Positions 17,477-26,996 of a stretch of 64,000 nucleotides of DNA are shown piece by piece. Position 1 is the first letter of the stretch, and every line of letters begins with the position of its first letter. The notes under the pieces are model-generated. The model did not search any database. It was given only the letters and a program-made list of their open reading frames with translations, and had not been told where the DNA came from. The position numbers and the translations under genes were made by a program. Source of the stretch: Corynebacterium auris (GTDB lineage Bacteria > Actinomycetota > Actinomycetes > Mycobacteriales > Mycobacteriaceae); NCBI RefSeq assembly GCF_030408575.1, contig NZ_CP047047.1:558001-622000 (forward strand), written 5' to 3'.

Positions 17477-17785
17477 GCGACACGCCGGAGGGGATGCCGG
17501 ATAGTTGCCAGGCGGGGGTAGGGGCACAAGATGTGGTACCCCCGCCTCCTACCCCCGCTTTCGCCCCCGTGTTACTTGTGTGACGGGAGTGGTGTGTGAC
17601 GTGCGCTTTGGGAAAAATCCTCCCCGGATGGTGCGCACAATGTTGCAGCTATGTAGTGCTTCGGTGTGTAATCGCGTGTGTAATCACAGTGATGTAAGCG
17701 TGGATTTCGAGCGCCGCCCGCTCAGCGGTTCGCATCACAGGGATCGGCCAAGGACAGACCAACTACAACGGAGGAAGGGGACGGC
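17477..17785. promoter_or_regulatory. Intergenic region with two competing hairpins and the whcD leader
   Basis: This 309-bp gap has no gene. GGCGGGGGTA (17511-17520) can pair with TACCCCCGCC (17537-17546), or, as GCGGGGGTAGG (17512-17522), with CCTACCCCCGC (17548-17558); both pairings are perfect and they exclude each other. Further on, GTGTAATC occurs twice near 17670-17690. A GGAGGAAGG ribosome binding site precedes whcD. The rest probably holds the whcD promoter, but no clear -10 and -35 pair could be picked. Confidence 0.5.
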
Positions 17786-18085
17786 GTGGACGAAGTTGCT
17801 GGGAACGCCATTCTCCGTGGCGCAGCTGCGGGCGGGATGACCCTTGATGAACTGTTTGGCACCGTCGAGCAGGAGTGGCAGGAGCAGGCGCTGTGCGCCC
17901 AGACCGACCCGGAGGCCTTCTTCCCGGAAAAGGGGGGCTCGACGCGCGAGGCGAAGCGCATCTGCAAGGCGTGCCCCGTGCGCGACGAGTGCCTGGAGTA
18001 CGCCCTGGAGCACGACGAGCGTTTCGGCATCTGGGGCGGCCTGTCGGACCGTGAGCGCCGCCGCCTGAAGAAGCAGATCGGCTAA
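17786..18085 (+). CDS. whcD: WhiB-family iron-sulfur regulator (WhiB2/WhcD type)
   Basis: This 99-residue regulator belongs to the WhiB2 class, linked to cell division and septum formation in mycobacteria and corynebacteria. Four cysteines in the WhiB pattern (ALCAQ, then CKACPVRDEC) bind a 4Fe-4S cluster, and GIWGGLSDRERRRLKKQ is the G(I/V)WGG turn and basic tail for contact with DNA and the principal sigma factor. The GTG start has an excellent GGAGGAAGG ribosome binding site. It lies in the wbbL-mpg-whcD-manB block conserved in mycolic-acid bacteria. Confidence 0.92.
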   Translation: MDEVAGNAILRGAAAGGMTLDELFGTVEQEWQEQALCAQTDPEAFFPEKGGSTREAKRICKACPVRDECLEYALEHDERFGIWGGLSDRERRRLKKQIG

Positions 18086-18086
18086 C

Positions 18087-18575
18087 CTACCAGGGGAAAT
18101 CGGGGTCGATGTCGCGGGGGTCAAGGTTGAGGTAGTCCGCCACCAGGGCGGTCAGCACCCACGTCAGCAGCTCTGAGCGCTCCGCCTTCGTCCTCGCGCG
18201 GCGCTCCACCGGCATGCGGAAGACCACGAAACGGGCCCGCGTCGGGTTGCCGTGCCTATCCACGCCGGCCTGAAGCACCCGGCCGAGCGGGACGGGCCCG
18301 TCCGCCACGATCTCGTCCGGCAGTACCGAGCTATCCGCCCGCAGCTGCATGCGGGGGATGGTATCCACGGCGAGGTCGACGCCTGACAGCTGCTCGAAGT
18401 ACGCGTTGTGCAGCGGCGCGTAGGCCTCGAGTACCAGCTGGTCGAAGGCCATGGAGCGGGTGCGGTAGCGCGGCACCCCGACCGGCAGGAGGGGCCCGCG
18501 GATGCCGCGGGCGTGCCGGTCGAGCGCGGGGCGCAGGTGGAGCGGCTGGTGGCTGTCCTCACTCGTGGAGCTCAT
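18087..18575 (-). CDS. Zincin-like metallopeptidase family protein lacking HExxH
   Basis: This 162-residue protein matches the small actinobacterial metallopeptidase family (Pfam Zincin_1 type) that lies next to whiB2 in mycobacteria. It begins with an arginine-rich stretch, then RTRSMAFDQLVLEAYAPL, VDLAVDTIPRMQL, FVVFRMPVERRARTKAE and LVADYLNLDPRDIDPDFPW. The HExxH zinc motif of typical members is absent: the corresponding helix reads LLTWVLTALVADYL. It may therefore be catalytically dead or work differently. The stop is one base from the whcD stop, in convergent orientation. Confidence 0.7.
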   Translation of the reverse strand: MSSTSEDSHQPLHLRPALDRHARGIRGPLLPVGVPRYRTRSMAFDQLVLEAYAPLHNAYFEQLSGVDLAVDTIPRMQLRADSSVLPDEIVADGPVPLGRVLQAGVDRHGNPTRARFVVFRMPVERRARTKAERSELLTWVLTALVADYLNLDPRDIDPDFPW

Positions 18576-18664
18576 GGGCTACGATGCTATACCGGGTTGT
18601 ATCAAAGCGGGCCCGGCCGCGCGGGCCGCGTGTCTCCAGCAAAATCTCGAGGAGAGGTTTAGAC

Positions 18665-19138
18665 TTGGCCAGCGTGAATAGCTTCCGTCGTTGTTGCCGT
18701 CCCGGCTGCGGCAGGCCTGCTGTGGCCACGCTCATCTACGCCTACGCGGAATCGACGGCCGTTGTTGGCCCCCTTGCCCCCGTCCAGGACCCGCACGCCT
18801 GGGACCTGTGCGAGCGCCACTCCTCGCACATCACCGCCCCCGTCGGCTGGGAGCTCGTCCGCGTCGAACAGGTCGAGATTGAGGATGAGGAACTCGACGC
18901 CATGAGCGAGGAGGACCTCACCGCGCTCGCCGCCGCCGTGCGCGAGGCCGGGCGGGTGACCACGGGGCTTGTAGAGACGGGGGAGGACCCCATCGAGTAC
19001 GAGCCCACGCGCGATTTCAACGACCCGGCTACCTCAAACCACCCCGTGCACCGCACGAAGCGCATCGAGGAGCACGTCGCCGCGGCCAAGGCGGTACGCC
19101 GGGCACACCTGCGCGTGGTGCCGGATCCCGAGAACTAA
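18665..19138 (+). CDS. DUF3499 family protein
   Basis: This protein of about 157 residues belongs to the actinobacterial DUF3499 family. The N-terminal part is cysteine-rich (FRRCCRPGCGRPAVATLIYAY) and a second site WDLCERHSSHITAPVGW probably completes a small zinc-binding domain. The C-terminal half is acidic and likely flexible. GGAGAGG (18651-18657) is seven bases before TTG 18665, which decides this start; GTG 18674 gives an N terminus closer to relatives but is sixteen bases from the site. Function is unknown; it is conserved between whiB2 and manB in mycolata. Confidence 0.8.
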   Translation: MASVNSFRRCCRPGCGRPAVATLIYAYAESTAVVGPLAPVQDPHAWDLCERHSSHITAPVGWELVRVEQVEIEDEELDAMSEEDLTALAAAVREAGRVTTGLVETGEDPIEYEPTRDFNDPATSNHPVHRTKRIEEHVAAAKAVRRAHLRVVPDPEN

Positions 19139-19148
19139 GATCGCCGGC

Positions 19149-20519
19149 ATGGCAATCCAGCGCGATCGCGAGAGCATCTCCCACATCATCAAGGCGTACG
19201 ACGTGCGCGGCATCGTCGGCGAGGACATCGACGAGGAGTTCGTCTCCGACGTCGGGGCCGCCTACGCCACCATCTTGCGCGGCGAGGGCGAGAGCCGCAT
19301 CGCCGTGGGCCACGACATGCGTCCCTCCTCCCCGGCGCTCGCAGCGGCGTTCGCTCGTGGCGCCAGCGGGCGCGGCCTCGACGTCCTCGACCTCGGCCTG
19401 ACCTCCACCGACGAGCTCTACTTCGCAGCCGGGACCCTCCGCTGCGCCGGGGCGATGTTCACGGCCTCGCACAACCCGGCCCGCTACAACGGCATCAAGC
19501 TGTGCCGCGCCGGCGCGACGCCGGTGAGCACGGACACCGGGCTCGGCGAGATCGCGCGCATGCTCGTCGAGGGCGTCCCCGAGTACGAGGGCAGCCCTGG
19601 GGGCGTCGAAAAGCGCGATGTGCTGGGCGACTATGCAGGGTTTCTGCGCGGGCTGGTCGATGTGCCGCGGCGGCGCCCGCTCGTCGTCGCCGTTGACGCG
19701 GCCAACGGGATGGCCGGGCTGACCGTGCCAGCGGTGCTCGCGGACTGCGACGTGCGCCCGCTCTACTTCGAGCTCGACGGGACCTTCCCCAACCACGAGG
19801 CCAACCCGCTCGACCCGAAAAACCTCGAGGACCTGCAGCGCTTCGTCGTCGAGCAGCAGGCCGACATCGGCCTGGCCTTCGACGGCGACGCCGACCGCTG
19901 CTTCGTCGTCGACGAGCGCGGCCGCCCGGTCCCCCCGTCCGCGATCACGGCCCTCGTCGCCGCCCGCACCCTCGCCGAACACCCGGGGGCGACGATCATC
20001 CACAACCTCATCACCTCGCGCGCCGTGCCCGAGATCATCGAGGAGCTCGGCGGCACGCCCGTGCGCACCCGCGTGGGGCACTCCTACATCAAGGCAGAGA
20101 TGGCGCGGACAGGCGCGCTGTTCGGCGGGGAGCACTCGGCCCACTACTACTTTGCGGAGTTCTTCAACGCGGACTCCGGGCTGCTGGCCGCGCTGCACGT
20201 CCTCGCCGCCCTCGCCGAGCAGGACGGGCCTGTCTCCGCGCTCATGGCGCGCTACGGGCGCTACGTGGCCTCGGGGGAGATCAACTCGGAGGTCGCGGAC
20301 CAGGCGGAGGCGACCCAGCGCGTCCTCGACGCGTTCGCCGCCCGCGCCGACAGCGTGGACCGCCTCGACGGCGTGACGGTGAGCCTGGCCGGCACCAAGG
20401 CCTGGTTCAACGTGCGCGCCTCCAACACCGAGCCGCTGCTGCGGCTCAACGTCGAGGCGCCGACGCGCGCTGAGGTCGACGCCCTGGTGGAGGAAGTGCT
20501 CGGCCTCATTCGCGCCTAA
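19149..20519 (+). CDS. manB: Phosphomannomutase
   Basis: This 456-residue alpha-D-phosphohexomutase interconverts mannose-6-phosphate and mannose-1-phosphate, the step between ManA and the guanylyltransferase upstream. The catalytic phosphoserine loop is FTASHNPARYNGIK, the magnesium loop is LAFDGDADRCFVVDERG, the sugar-binding loop is GGEHSAHYYF, and the phosphate-binding loop near the end is RASNTEPLLRLNVE. TAAGAT (19136-19141) ends seven bases before the ATG, which suggests a leaderless transcript starting inside the end of the DUF3499 gene. The length is normal for the family. Confidence 0.94.
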   Translation: MAIQRDRESISHIIKAYDVRGIVGEDIDEEFVSDVGAAYATILRGEGESRIAVGHDMRPSSPALAAAFARGASGRGLDVLDLGLTSTDELYFAAGTLRCAGAMFTASHNPARYNGIKLCRAGATPVSTDTGLGEIARMLVEGVPEYEGSPGGVEKRDVLGDYAGFLRGLVDVPRRRPLVVAVDAANGMAGLTVPAVLADCDVRPLYFELDGTFPNHEANPLDPKNLEDLQRFVVEQQADIGLAFDGDADRCFVVDERGRPVPPSAITALVAARTLAEHPGATIIHNLITSRAVPEIIEELGGTPVRTRVGHSYIKAEMARTGALFGGEHSAHYYFAEFFNADSGLLAALHVLAALAEQDGPVSALMARYGRYVASGEINSEVADQAEATQRVLDAFAARADSVDRLDGVTVSLAGTKAWFNVRASNTEPLLRLNVEAPTRAEVDALVEEVLGLIRA

Positions 20520-20538
20520 GCGCCGTATCCTGAACCGC

Positions 20539-21501
20539 ATGGACAGCAGCGACTACTTCACAGGCGCCGGCGGCTACGACCGGGAAACGGTGCGCTTTTT
20601 CGACGTGGCGCACGAGGGCGCGCAGGTACGCGGCATCGCCCAGCAGTCCGAGCGGCTCGAGCGCCTGCGCGGCCTTGATCCGCGCAGCGTCGTGGTCGTG
20701 GGCACTGACCAGGTCTCACGAGCCGCCGCGCGCGCAGCGCTGGAGCTGCGCGCCCCGCTGCCGCTGCCGGTCGTGGTCTCCGCCGTGTTGCCCGATTACG
20801 TCGGGCCCCTCGACGTGGTCATCGTGCTCGGCGAGTGCGTGCACGACGCTGAGACGGGCCGGGACACGCGCTCGCTCAGTACCGCCGCGCGCCGCGGCGC
20901 CGAGACGATCCTGGCGGGCCCCGCGCGCGGCCCGATCCTCGAGGACGCCCCCGATTCCGTCCACGTCGTTCCCGCCCTGCCCACCACCGCGGGAGCTTCG
21001 CCTTTGCGGGCGATGGCCCTGGTGTGGGCTGTGCTCGACGCGCTGGCCCAGCCCGCCGAGCTCACGGCGGAGTTTTTCGGCGCGCTGGCGGGCGAGGTGG
21101 ACGCGGAGCTCGAGGCGCTTTCGCCGCAGCGCGACGAGACGGTCAACGCCGCCCGACAGCTCCGGGCCTTCGCGGACGCGGCGAACGTGGTGCACACCGG
21201 CCACGACCGCGGCGGGCTGGCCGTGGCCGCTCTCGCGGCGCAACTGTGGACGGCCACGGGGATCGCCTCCGGGTACACCGAAGAGCCGCTGGATAACGCC
21301 CCCGCGGAGGATATTTTTCACGATCCCTTCATCGACGGCCCCTCCGCGCTGGTACCGTTGAGGACCATTGTGTGGGCGGCGCCGGACACGGCGCTGCCCG
21401 CCTCCCGTGCAGAGTACGCCGAGCCCACCGGGCTGGGCGAGGCATCAACGACCGCCCGGCTCGTCGCGCGCGCCTACGCCGCCACCGCGATGGACGTCTG
21501 A
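20539..21501 (+). CDS. TobH-like protein of the manB-manA locus
   Basis: This 320-residue protein resembles the actinobacterial TobH/Rv3256c type, often annotated as having a remote sugar-isomerase (SIS) fold. It begins MDSSDYFTGAGGYDRETVRFFDVA, and the central part (VVVVGTDQVSRAAARAALEL, PLDVVIVLGECVHDAETG) resembles the alternating strands and helices of an SIS domain without clear active-site residues. It lies between phosphomannomutase and phosphomannose isomerase in the same direction. TATCCT (20526-20531) ends seven bases before the ATG. A role in mannose metabolism is inferred from position only. Confidence 0.7.
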   Translation: MDSSDYFTGAGGYDRETVRFFDVAHEGAQVRGIAQQSERLERLRGLDPRSVVVVGTDQVSRAAARAALELRAPLPLPVVVSAVLPDYVGPLDVVIVLGECVHDAETGRDTRSLSTAARRGAETILAGPARGPILEDAPDSVHVVPALPTTAGASPLRAMALVWAVLDALAQPAELTAEFFGALAGEVDAELEALSPQRDETVNAARQLRAFADAANVVHTGHDRGGLAVAALAAQLWTATGIASGYTEEPLDNAPAEDIFHDPFIDGPSALVPLRTIVWAAPDTALPASRAEYAEPTGLGEASTTARLVARAYAATAMDV

Positions 21502-21534
21502 GCGGCCCCGTTAGGAAAGGACCGAACACACACA

Positions 21535-22716
21535 ATGCAGAAGCTTGAGGGGGTCCTGCGCGCGTACCCGTGGGGCTCGCACACCCTCCTTGCCGAGTTG
21601 CGGGGCGCCGAGGTGCCCGCCCGAAAGCCCGAGGCTGAGCTGTGGTTCGGCGCTCACCCCAGCGCCCCCTCGACGATTTCAGGCACGGGGCTTGACGACA
21701 TCGTCGCCGCCGACCCCGCCGCCACCCTCGGCCCGCGGGTGCGCGAGGCCTTCGGCGACAGGCTTCCCTTCCTGCTGAAGCTCCTCGCCGCCGACGAGCC
21801 GCTGAGTATCCAGGCGCACCCCTCCACCTCCCAGGCCCGCGAGGGCTTCCAGCGCGAAAACGGCGCGGGTATCCCCCTCGACAGCCCGTCGCGCAACTAC
21901 CGCGACGGGCACCACAAGCCGGAGCTTCTGGTCGCGCTCACCGAGTTCCACGCCCTCGTGGGTTTTCGTCCCTTCGACAAGACGCGCACGCTTTTCGACG
22001 CCCTTTCTTGCCCCGCCCTCGACCATTACGCCGCGATGATCGACCCGGCGTGCGAGGAGGCAAGCCTGCGGGCGCTGTTTACCACGTGGATCTCCATCCC
22101 CGCCGCGCAGCGCGAGGACCTGGTCGCGCAGGTGCGCGACTGCGCCCAGCCGCTCGCGTCCGAGAGGACCTGGATCGGGCGCACCGCCCGCAACTTCCTC
22201 TCCATTGCGGAGCAGTACCCGAAAGACGCCGGCGTCCTCGCAGTCCTGCTGCTCAATCACGTGGAGATGCACCCCGGCCAGGCGCTGTTCATTGCGGCCG
22301 GCCAGCTCCACGCTTACCTGCGGGGCATGGGGGTGGAGATCATGGCCAACTCCGACAACGTGCTGCGCGGCGGGCTGACCCCGAAGCACGTCGACGTCCC
22401 CGAGCTCGTGCGGATCCTCGACTTCCGCGCCCTGCGCGAGCCGTTCGTCGGCGCCGTCGAGGAGGAGGGCGGCGCCGTGCGCTTCGAGGCGCCGTGCGCC
22501 GACTTTTCGTTGCGCCGCCACGACCTCGCGGCGGGGGAGGAGTGCGCAGTCGATTCGGACGGCCCGGCCATCCTGTTGTGCACTGCCGGCGGGTGCGTGT
22601 GCGGTTCCGGCGTCGAGCTAGCCCCAGGCGAGGCGGCCTGGATCCCAGCCGTCGACGCCGAGGTCCGCATCGCGGCCGGCGGGCAGGGTTGCGAGCTGTT
22701 TTACGCCACGGCGTAA
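21535..22716 (+). CDS. manA: Mannose-6-phosphate isomerase
   Basis: This 393-residue zinc-dependent type I isomerase interconverts fructose-6-phosphate and mannose-6-phosphate and so feeds the mannose pathway of this cluster. The signature parts are YPWGSHTLLAEL, PEAELWFGAHPSAPS, LKLLAADEPLSIQAHPS (zinc ligands Gln and His), the YRDGHHKPELLVALTEFHALVGFRP block and the C-terminal GGLTPKHVDVPELVRIL. GGAAAGG lies ahead of the ATG. The length is usual for actinobacterial ManA. Confidence 0.95.
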   Translation: MQKLEGVLRAYPWGSHTLLAELRGAEVPARKPEAELWFGAHPSAPSTISGTGLDDIVAADPAATLGPRVREAFGDRLPFLLKLLAADEPLSIQAHPSTSQAREGFQRENGAGIPLDSPSRNYRDGHHKPELLVALTEFHALVGFRPFDKTRTLFDALSCPALDHYAAMIDPACEEASLRALFTTWISIPAAQREDLVAQVRDCAQPLASERTWIGRTARNFLSIAEQYPKDAGVLAVLLLNHVEMHPGQALFIAAGQLHAYLRGMGVEIMANSDNVLRGGLTPKHVDVPELVRILDFRALREPFVGAVEEEGGAVRFEAPCADFSLRRHDLAAGEECAVDSDGPAILLCTAGGCVCGSGVELAPGEAAWIPAVDAEVRIAAGGQGCELFYATA

Positions 22717-22730
22717 GCGGGCAGGGGTTC

Positions 22731-23441
22731 TTATAAAGGCAGGGACTCGCGTAGGCGGGTCCACCACTTCTGCGCCTCGGACCCGGGGGAGAGGTGCTGC
22801 TGCTGCGGGGCCGGCTCGGTCGGGGGCAGCTGCGGCTGTGGCTGGGTCTGCGCCGGTACCGTGTTTGTTTTCGTGTTCGCGGCGGTGCCGTCGGGAACCC
22901 TCTGTGGCTGAGTCGGCTGGTGTCCATCCGTCGCAGCGGGCGCGTTCGGAGCCGGGGCCGTGGGCGTCGTCGTCTCCGCCGGTGCGGCAGGTGCGGTGGG
23001 CTCGGGCGTGGGAACCGGCTCCGAGGCGATCTCGCCGCCGGTCGGCGGGGTCAGTTGCGGCGCGGGCGCCAGGGGAACGACGTTGGAGGGGCGGTAGACT
23101 TGCGTCGGGGCCGAGGCGGGCGGCGCCGGGTGGACCACGGCGTTCGGCGGCAGCAGCGGGTCGTGGGCGGGGTCCTCCCGGCCGTCGCCGGGGGTGGTGT
23201 CCGGGCGCATGTCCTCGCCCGCGGGCGTCTCGTCAGCGTGGGTGACGCGCGTCGAGCTGGCCGGCGCCGCCGTCGTCGCCGGGGCCGGGGTTGAATCGCC
23301 GGTGGTCTCGACGGTCCCGGCGCTGTAGGGGCCTCCCGGGGAGGCGGGAAGGGAAAGCCTCCACACCGCGAGGCCGGCGAGGATCGCGGTGAGCACACCG
23401 ATGGCCATGAACGCTGTAACACGACGTCGTGAATTGCCCAT
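22731..23441 (-). CDS. Membrane-anchored Pro/Thr/Ala-rich protein of unknown function
   Basis: This 236-residue protein has a basic N terminus (MGNSRRRV), one hydrophobic helix (about residues 9-30) and then a long low-complexity region rich in Pro, Thr, Ala and Gln that runs almost to the end. The last 14 residues (EAQKWWTRLRESLPL) look like an amphipathic helix with two Trp. This suggests an exported, membrane-tethered protein that spans or rests in the cell wall. The ATG follows a GGGAGAGGG ribosome binding site. No family was recognised. It points towards the end of manA, 15 bases away. Confidence 0.65.
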   Translation of the reverse strand: MGNSRRRVTAFMAIGVLTAILAGLAVWRLSLPASPGGPYSAGTVETTGDSTPAPATTAAPASSTRVTHADETPAGEDMRPDTTPGDGREDPAHDPLLPPNAVVHPAPPASAPTQVYRPSNVVPLAPAPQLTPPTGGEIASEPVPTPEPTAPAAPAETTTPTAPAPNAPAATDGHQPTQPQRVPDGTAANTKTNTVPAQTQPQPQLPPTEPAPQQQHLSPGSEAQKWWTRLRESLPL

Positions 23442-23460
23442 GTCCCTCTCCCTTGTCGCT

Positions 23461-23496
23461 CCCTGCTTGGACCTGCTTGAACCTGCTTGAACCTGT
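23461..23496. repeat. 10-bp tandem repeat
   Basis: Three and a half consecutive 10-base units, CCCTGCTTGG, ACCTGCTTGA, ACCTGCTTGA and ACCTG, lie 20 bases upstream of the start of the minus-strand Pro-rich gene, within its probable leader. The rest of the interval up to 23697 shows nothing definite except AT-rich sequence near 23510-23545 and the GGGAGG ribosome binding site of the next gene. Confidence 0.7.
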
Positions 23497-23697
23497 GCGG
23501 ACGTCACAAACTTATAACAGTCTTGCTTTTTCTTTTAGCACAGTTCATGCCCCTACAAAACTCCCCGGCGGGGGCTTCGACTGTGAGATCGGCCATGGCG
23601 TGCGCGGCCTCCATCGCCCGACCGGGCCGTTTTGGCCTTATTGTTGGGGTCGGCCGGTGCCCGCACCATTCAAGCGACGACCGATAGGGAGGACCAC

Positions 23698-24048
23698 ATG
23701 AGCACCTGGGATACGGAAATCTTCACCGCCGAGGCCAACGCCGAGTTCCTCGAGGACCTCGCGGAGCTCGATATCGAGGAAGTGGAGGCCGCGGTGCGCG
23801 ACGCGGTCCTGCTTGCAGCCAGCCAGTCCGCAACGGCCGAGGAGGTGGACAACGGCCGCGCCGCGGCGACCATCGCCGCAATCTGGGCCGGGGCCCCCTT
23901 CAGTGCGGGGGAAATCGCCGATACCTACGGGTTCCTCCGCAACGGCGCGGCGCAGGTCGACGAGAAAGTCGCCGAAGTCGCGCTCGCGCTGCTCGAAGAC
24001 GTCGAGGGCGAAGAGGACGTTGACCAGTTCATCGAGGCGCTGTCCTAG
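23698..24048 (+). CDS. DUF4259 family protein
   Basis: This 116-residue, strongly acidic cytoplasmic protein matches the DUF4259 family: MSTWDTEIFTAEANAEFLEDL at the start, an alpha-helical body with EEVEAAVRDAVLLAAS, AAATIAAIWAGAPFSAG and a final acidic helix DVEGEEDVDQFIEAL. The function is unknown. GGGAGG lies just before the ATG. The last codons form the first copy of a 16-bp tandem repeat that continues into the intergenic region. It does not look cotranscribed with sahH, whose own promoter candidate lies downstream. Confidence 0.75.
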   Translation: MSTWDTEIFTAEANAEFLEDLAELDIEEVEAAVRDAVLLAASQSATAEEVDNGRAAATIAAIWAGAPFSAGEIADTYGFLRNGAAQVDEKVAEVALALLEDVEGEEDVDQFIEALS

Positions 24049-24087
24049 GGAGGCGCTGCCCTAAAGAGACACTGCCCTAAAGGCGTC
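24040..24087. repeat. 16-bp tandem repeat, three copies
   Basis: CTGTCCTAGGG (24040), CTGCCCTAAAG (24056) and CTGCCCTAAAG (24072) occur at exact 16-base spacing. The first copy covers the stop of the DUF4259 gene. The second and third copies are identical over eleven bases. Confidence 0.7.
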
Positions 24088-24114
24088 GCGGGAGGGCGTG
24101 TCCGCGGCCCCTAT

Positions 24115-24234
24115 TACAGTGGGGTGAACTGGTGAGCGCATGCGGTGGCGTGTGCTGCACATCGGGACCACTAGCGAGATACGAAGCAACCGAGACACGA
24201 AGCAACCGAGAGACAAAGCAGGAGAGTGCACACA
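24115..24234 (+). promoter_or_regulatory. sahH promoter and repeat-containing leader
   Basis: TACAGT (24115-24120) is a candidate -10, which would give a leader of about 110 bases. The leader ends in another 16-base tandem repeat: ACGAAGCAACCGAGAC (24181-24196), ACGAAGCAACCGAGAG (24197-24212) and a degenerate third unit that carries the GGAGAG ribosome binding site. A short palindrome TGTGC-T-GCACA is also present near 24150. No McbR-type TAGAC-N6-GTCTA operator was found, although sahH is under McbR control in C. glutamicum. Confidence 0.5.
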
Positions 24235-25686
<1,452 letters not shown>

Positions 25687-25692
25687 GCAGCC

Positions 25693-26295
25693 ATGATCAT
25701 CGCGATCGAAGGAATCGACGGCGCGGGCAAGAACACCCTGTCGGCGCAGTTGTGCCGCGCGGTGCGGGCGGAGTCGCTCAGCTTTCCCCGCTACGGCGCC
25801 TCCATCCACGCCGACCTCGCTCGCGACGCCCTGCACGGGCGGATGGGGGATCTGACGGAGTCGGCCTACGGCATGGCCACCCTCTTCGCGCTCGATAGGG
25901 CCGGGGCCAAACAGCTTCTCGACGCCTACGCCGGCGCCCCGGACCGCACCATCGTCCTGGACCGCTACGTGGCCTCCAACGCCGCCTACACAGCCGCGCG
26001 CACCGGCGACCCCGCGGCGGCGGAGTGGGTCCACGCCCTCGAGTTCGAGCGCCTCGGCCTGCCCCGCCCCGACCTGCAGGTTCTGGTGGACACGCCCCCA
26101 GAGGAGGCGGGGCGCCGGGCGCAGCGCCGCGAGCAGCAGGACACGCAGCGCGCGCGGGACCGCTACGAGCGCGACACGGCGCTGCAACAGCGAACGTTCG
26201 CGGCTTACGAGGAGCTCGCGGCGCGGAACTGGGCAGGCCGGTGGGTGCGCACGACGCAAGCGGACACTATCATTCAAGCAGTTGAGAACTTGTGA
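25693..26295 (+). CDS. tmk: Thymidylate kinase
   Basis: This 200-residue enzyme phosphorylates dTMP to dTDP for DNA synthesis. The P-loop is EGIDGAGKNTLSAQL, followed by the DR[YH] motif LDRYVASNAAY and a lid region REQQDTQRARDRYERD rich in Arg. The DRYVASNAA motif marks the TMP-binding site. It starts six bases after sahH and lies 13 bases before mtrA, so a sahH-tmk-mtrA-mtrB-lpqB transcript is likely, as in related genomes. Confidence 0.93.
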   Translation: MIIAIEGIDGAGKNTLSAQLCRAVRAESLSFPRYGASIHADLARDALHGRMGDLTESAYGMATLFALDRAGAKQLLDAYAGAPDRTIVLDRYVASNAAYTAARTGDPAAAEWVHALEFERLGLPRPDLQVLVDTPPEEAGRRAQRREQQDTQRARDRYERDTALQQRTFAAYEELAARNWAGRWVRTTQADTIIQAVENL

Positions 26296-26308
26296 GTAAG
26301 GAGCAGCG

Positions 26309-26992
26309 ATGACGCCGAAGATTTTGGTGGTCGACGACGATCCCGCCATCAACGAGATGCTCACGATCGTCCTGGAATCCGAGGGATTCGAGTCGCGCCC
26401 GATCATGGACGGCGCCGCCGCCGTCTCGGCGTTCCGCGACTACGACCCGGACCTCGTCCTGCTCGACCTCATGCTCCCGGGGATGAACGGTGTGGATATC
26501 TGCAAGGAGATCCGCCGCGAGTCCGCCGTGCCCATCGTCATGCTCACCGCCAAGACCGACACCGTCGACGTGGTGTTGGGCCTGGAGTCGGGCGCGGACG
26601 ACTACATCACCAAGCCCTTCAAGCCGAAAGAGCTCGTCGCCCGCATCCGGGCGCGGCTGCGCCGCACCGACGAGGAGCCGGCGGAGGTCCTCGAGATCGG
26701 CGACCTCACCATCGACGTTCCGCAGCACATGGTGACCCGCGGTGACGAGGAGATCGCGCTGACGCCCCTGGAGTTCGACCTGCTGCTGGAGATGGCCCGC
26801 AAGCCGAACCAGGTGCACACGCGCGAGGAACTGCTGGAGACGGTGTGGGGCTACCGCAACGCCTCCGACACCCGGCTGGTTAACGTCCACGTCCAGCGGC
26901 TGCGCGCGAAGATCGAGCGGGATCCGGAGAACCCCGAGATCATCCTGACGGTCCGCGGCGTGGGCTACAAGACAGGCAAGCCGGGGGTGTAG
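26309..26992 (+). CDS. mtrA: Two-component response regulator MtrA
   Basis: This 227-residue OmpR-type regulator controls genes of cell-wall turnover, osmotic response and cell division in actinobacteria. The receiver domain has the acidic pocket VVDDDP (residues 8-12), phosphoacceptor Asp53 in LLDLMLPG, the Thr of LTAKTDT and Lys of ITKPFKPKEL. The C-terminal winged helix has LTPLEFDLLLEMARKPNQVHTREELLETVWGY and the RGVGYKTG wing. It is followed by its sensor kinase gene within a few bases. GAGCAGCG lies before the ATG. Confidence 0.96.
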   Translation: MTPKILVVDDDPAINEMLTIVLESEGFESRPIMDGAAAVSAFRDYDPDLVLLDLMLPGMNGVDICKEIRRESAVPIVMLTAKTDTVDVVLGLESGADDYITKPFKPKELVARIRARLRRTDEEPAEVLEIGDLTIDVPQHMVTRGDEEIALTPLEFDLLLEMARKPNQVHTREELLETVWGYRNASDTRLVNVHVQRLRAKIERDPENPEIILTVRGVGYKTGKPGV

Positions 26993-26996
26993 CCCG

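Noticed and set aside
17660..17730. GlxR (CRP-like) operator near whcD
   Set aside because: TGTG and CACA half-sites are present, but the spacing is four, not six, and there is no full TGTGA-N6-TCACA site.
24040..24224. CRISPR-like array
   Set aside because: The units are 16 bases, directly joined without spacers, and only three copies each; no cas genes are nearby.
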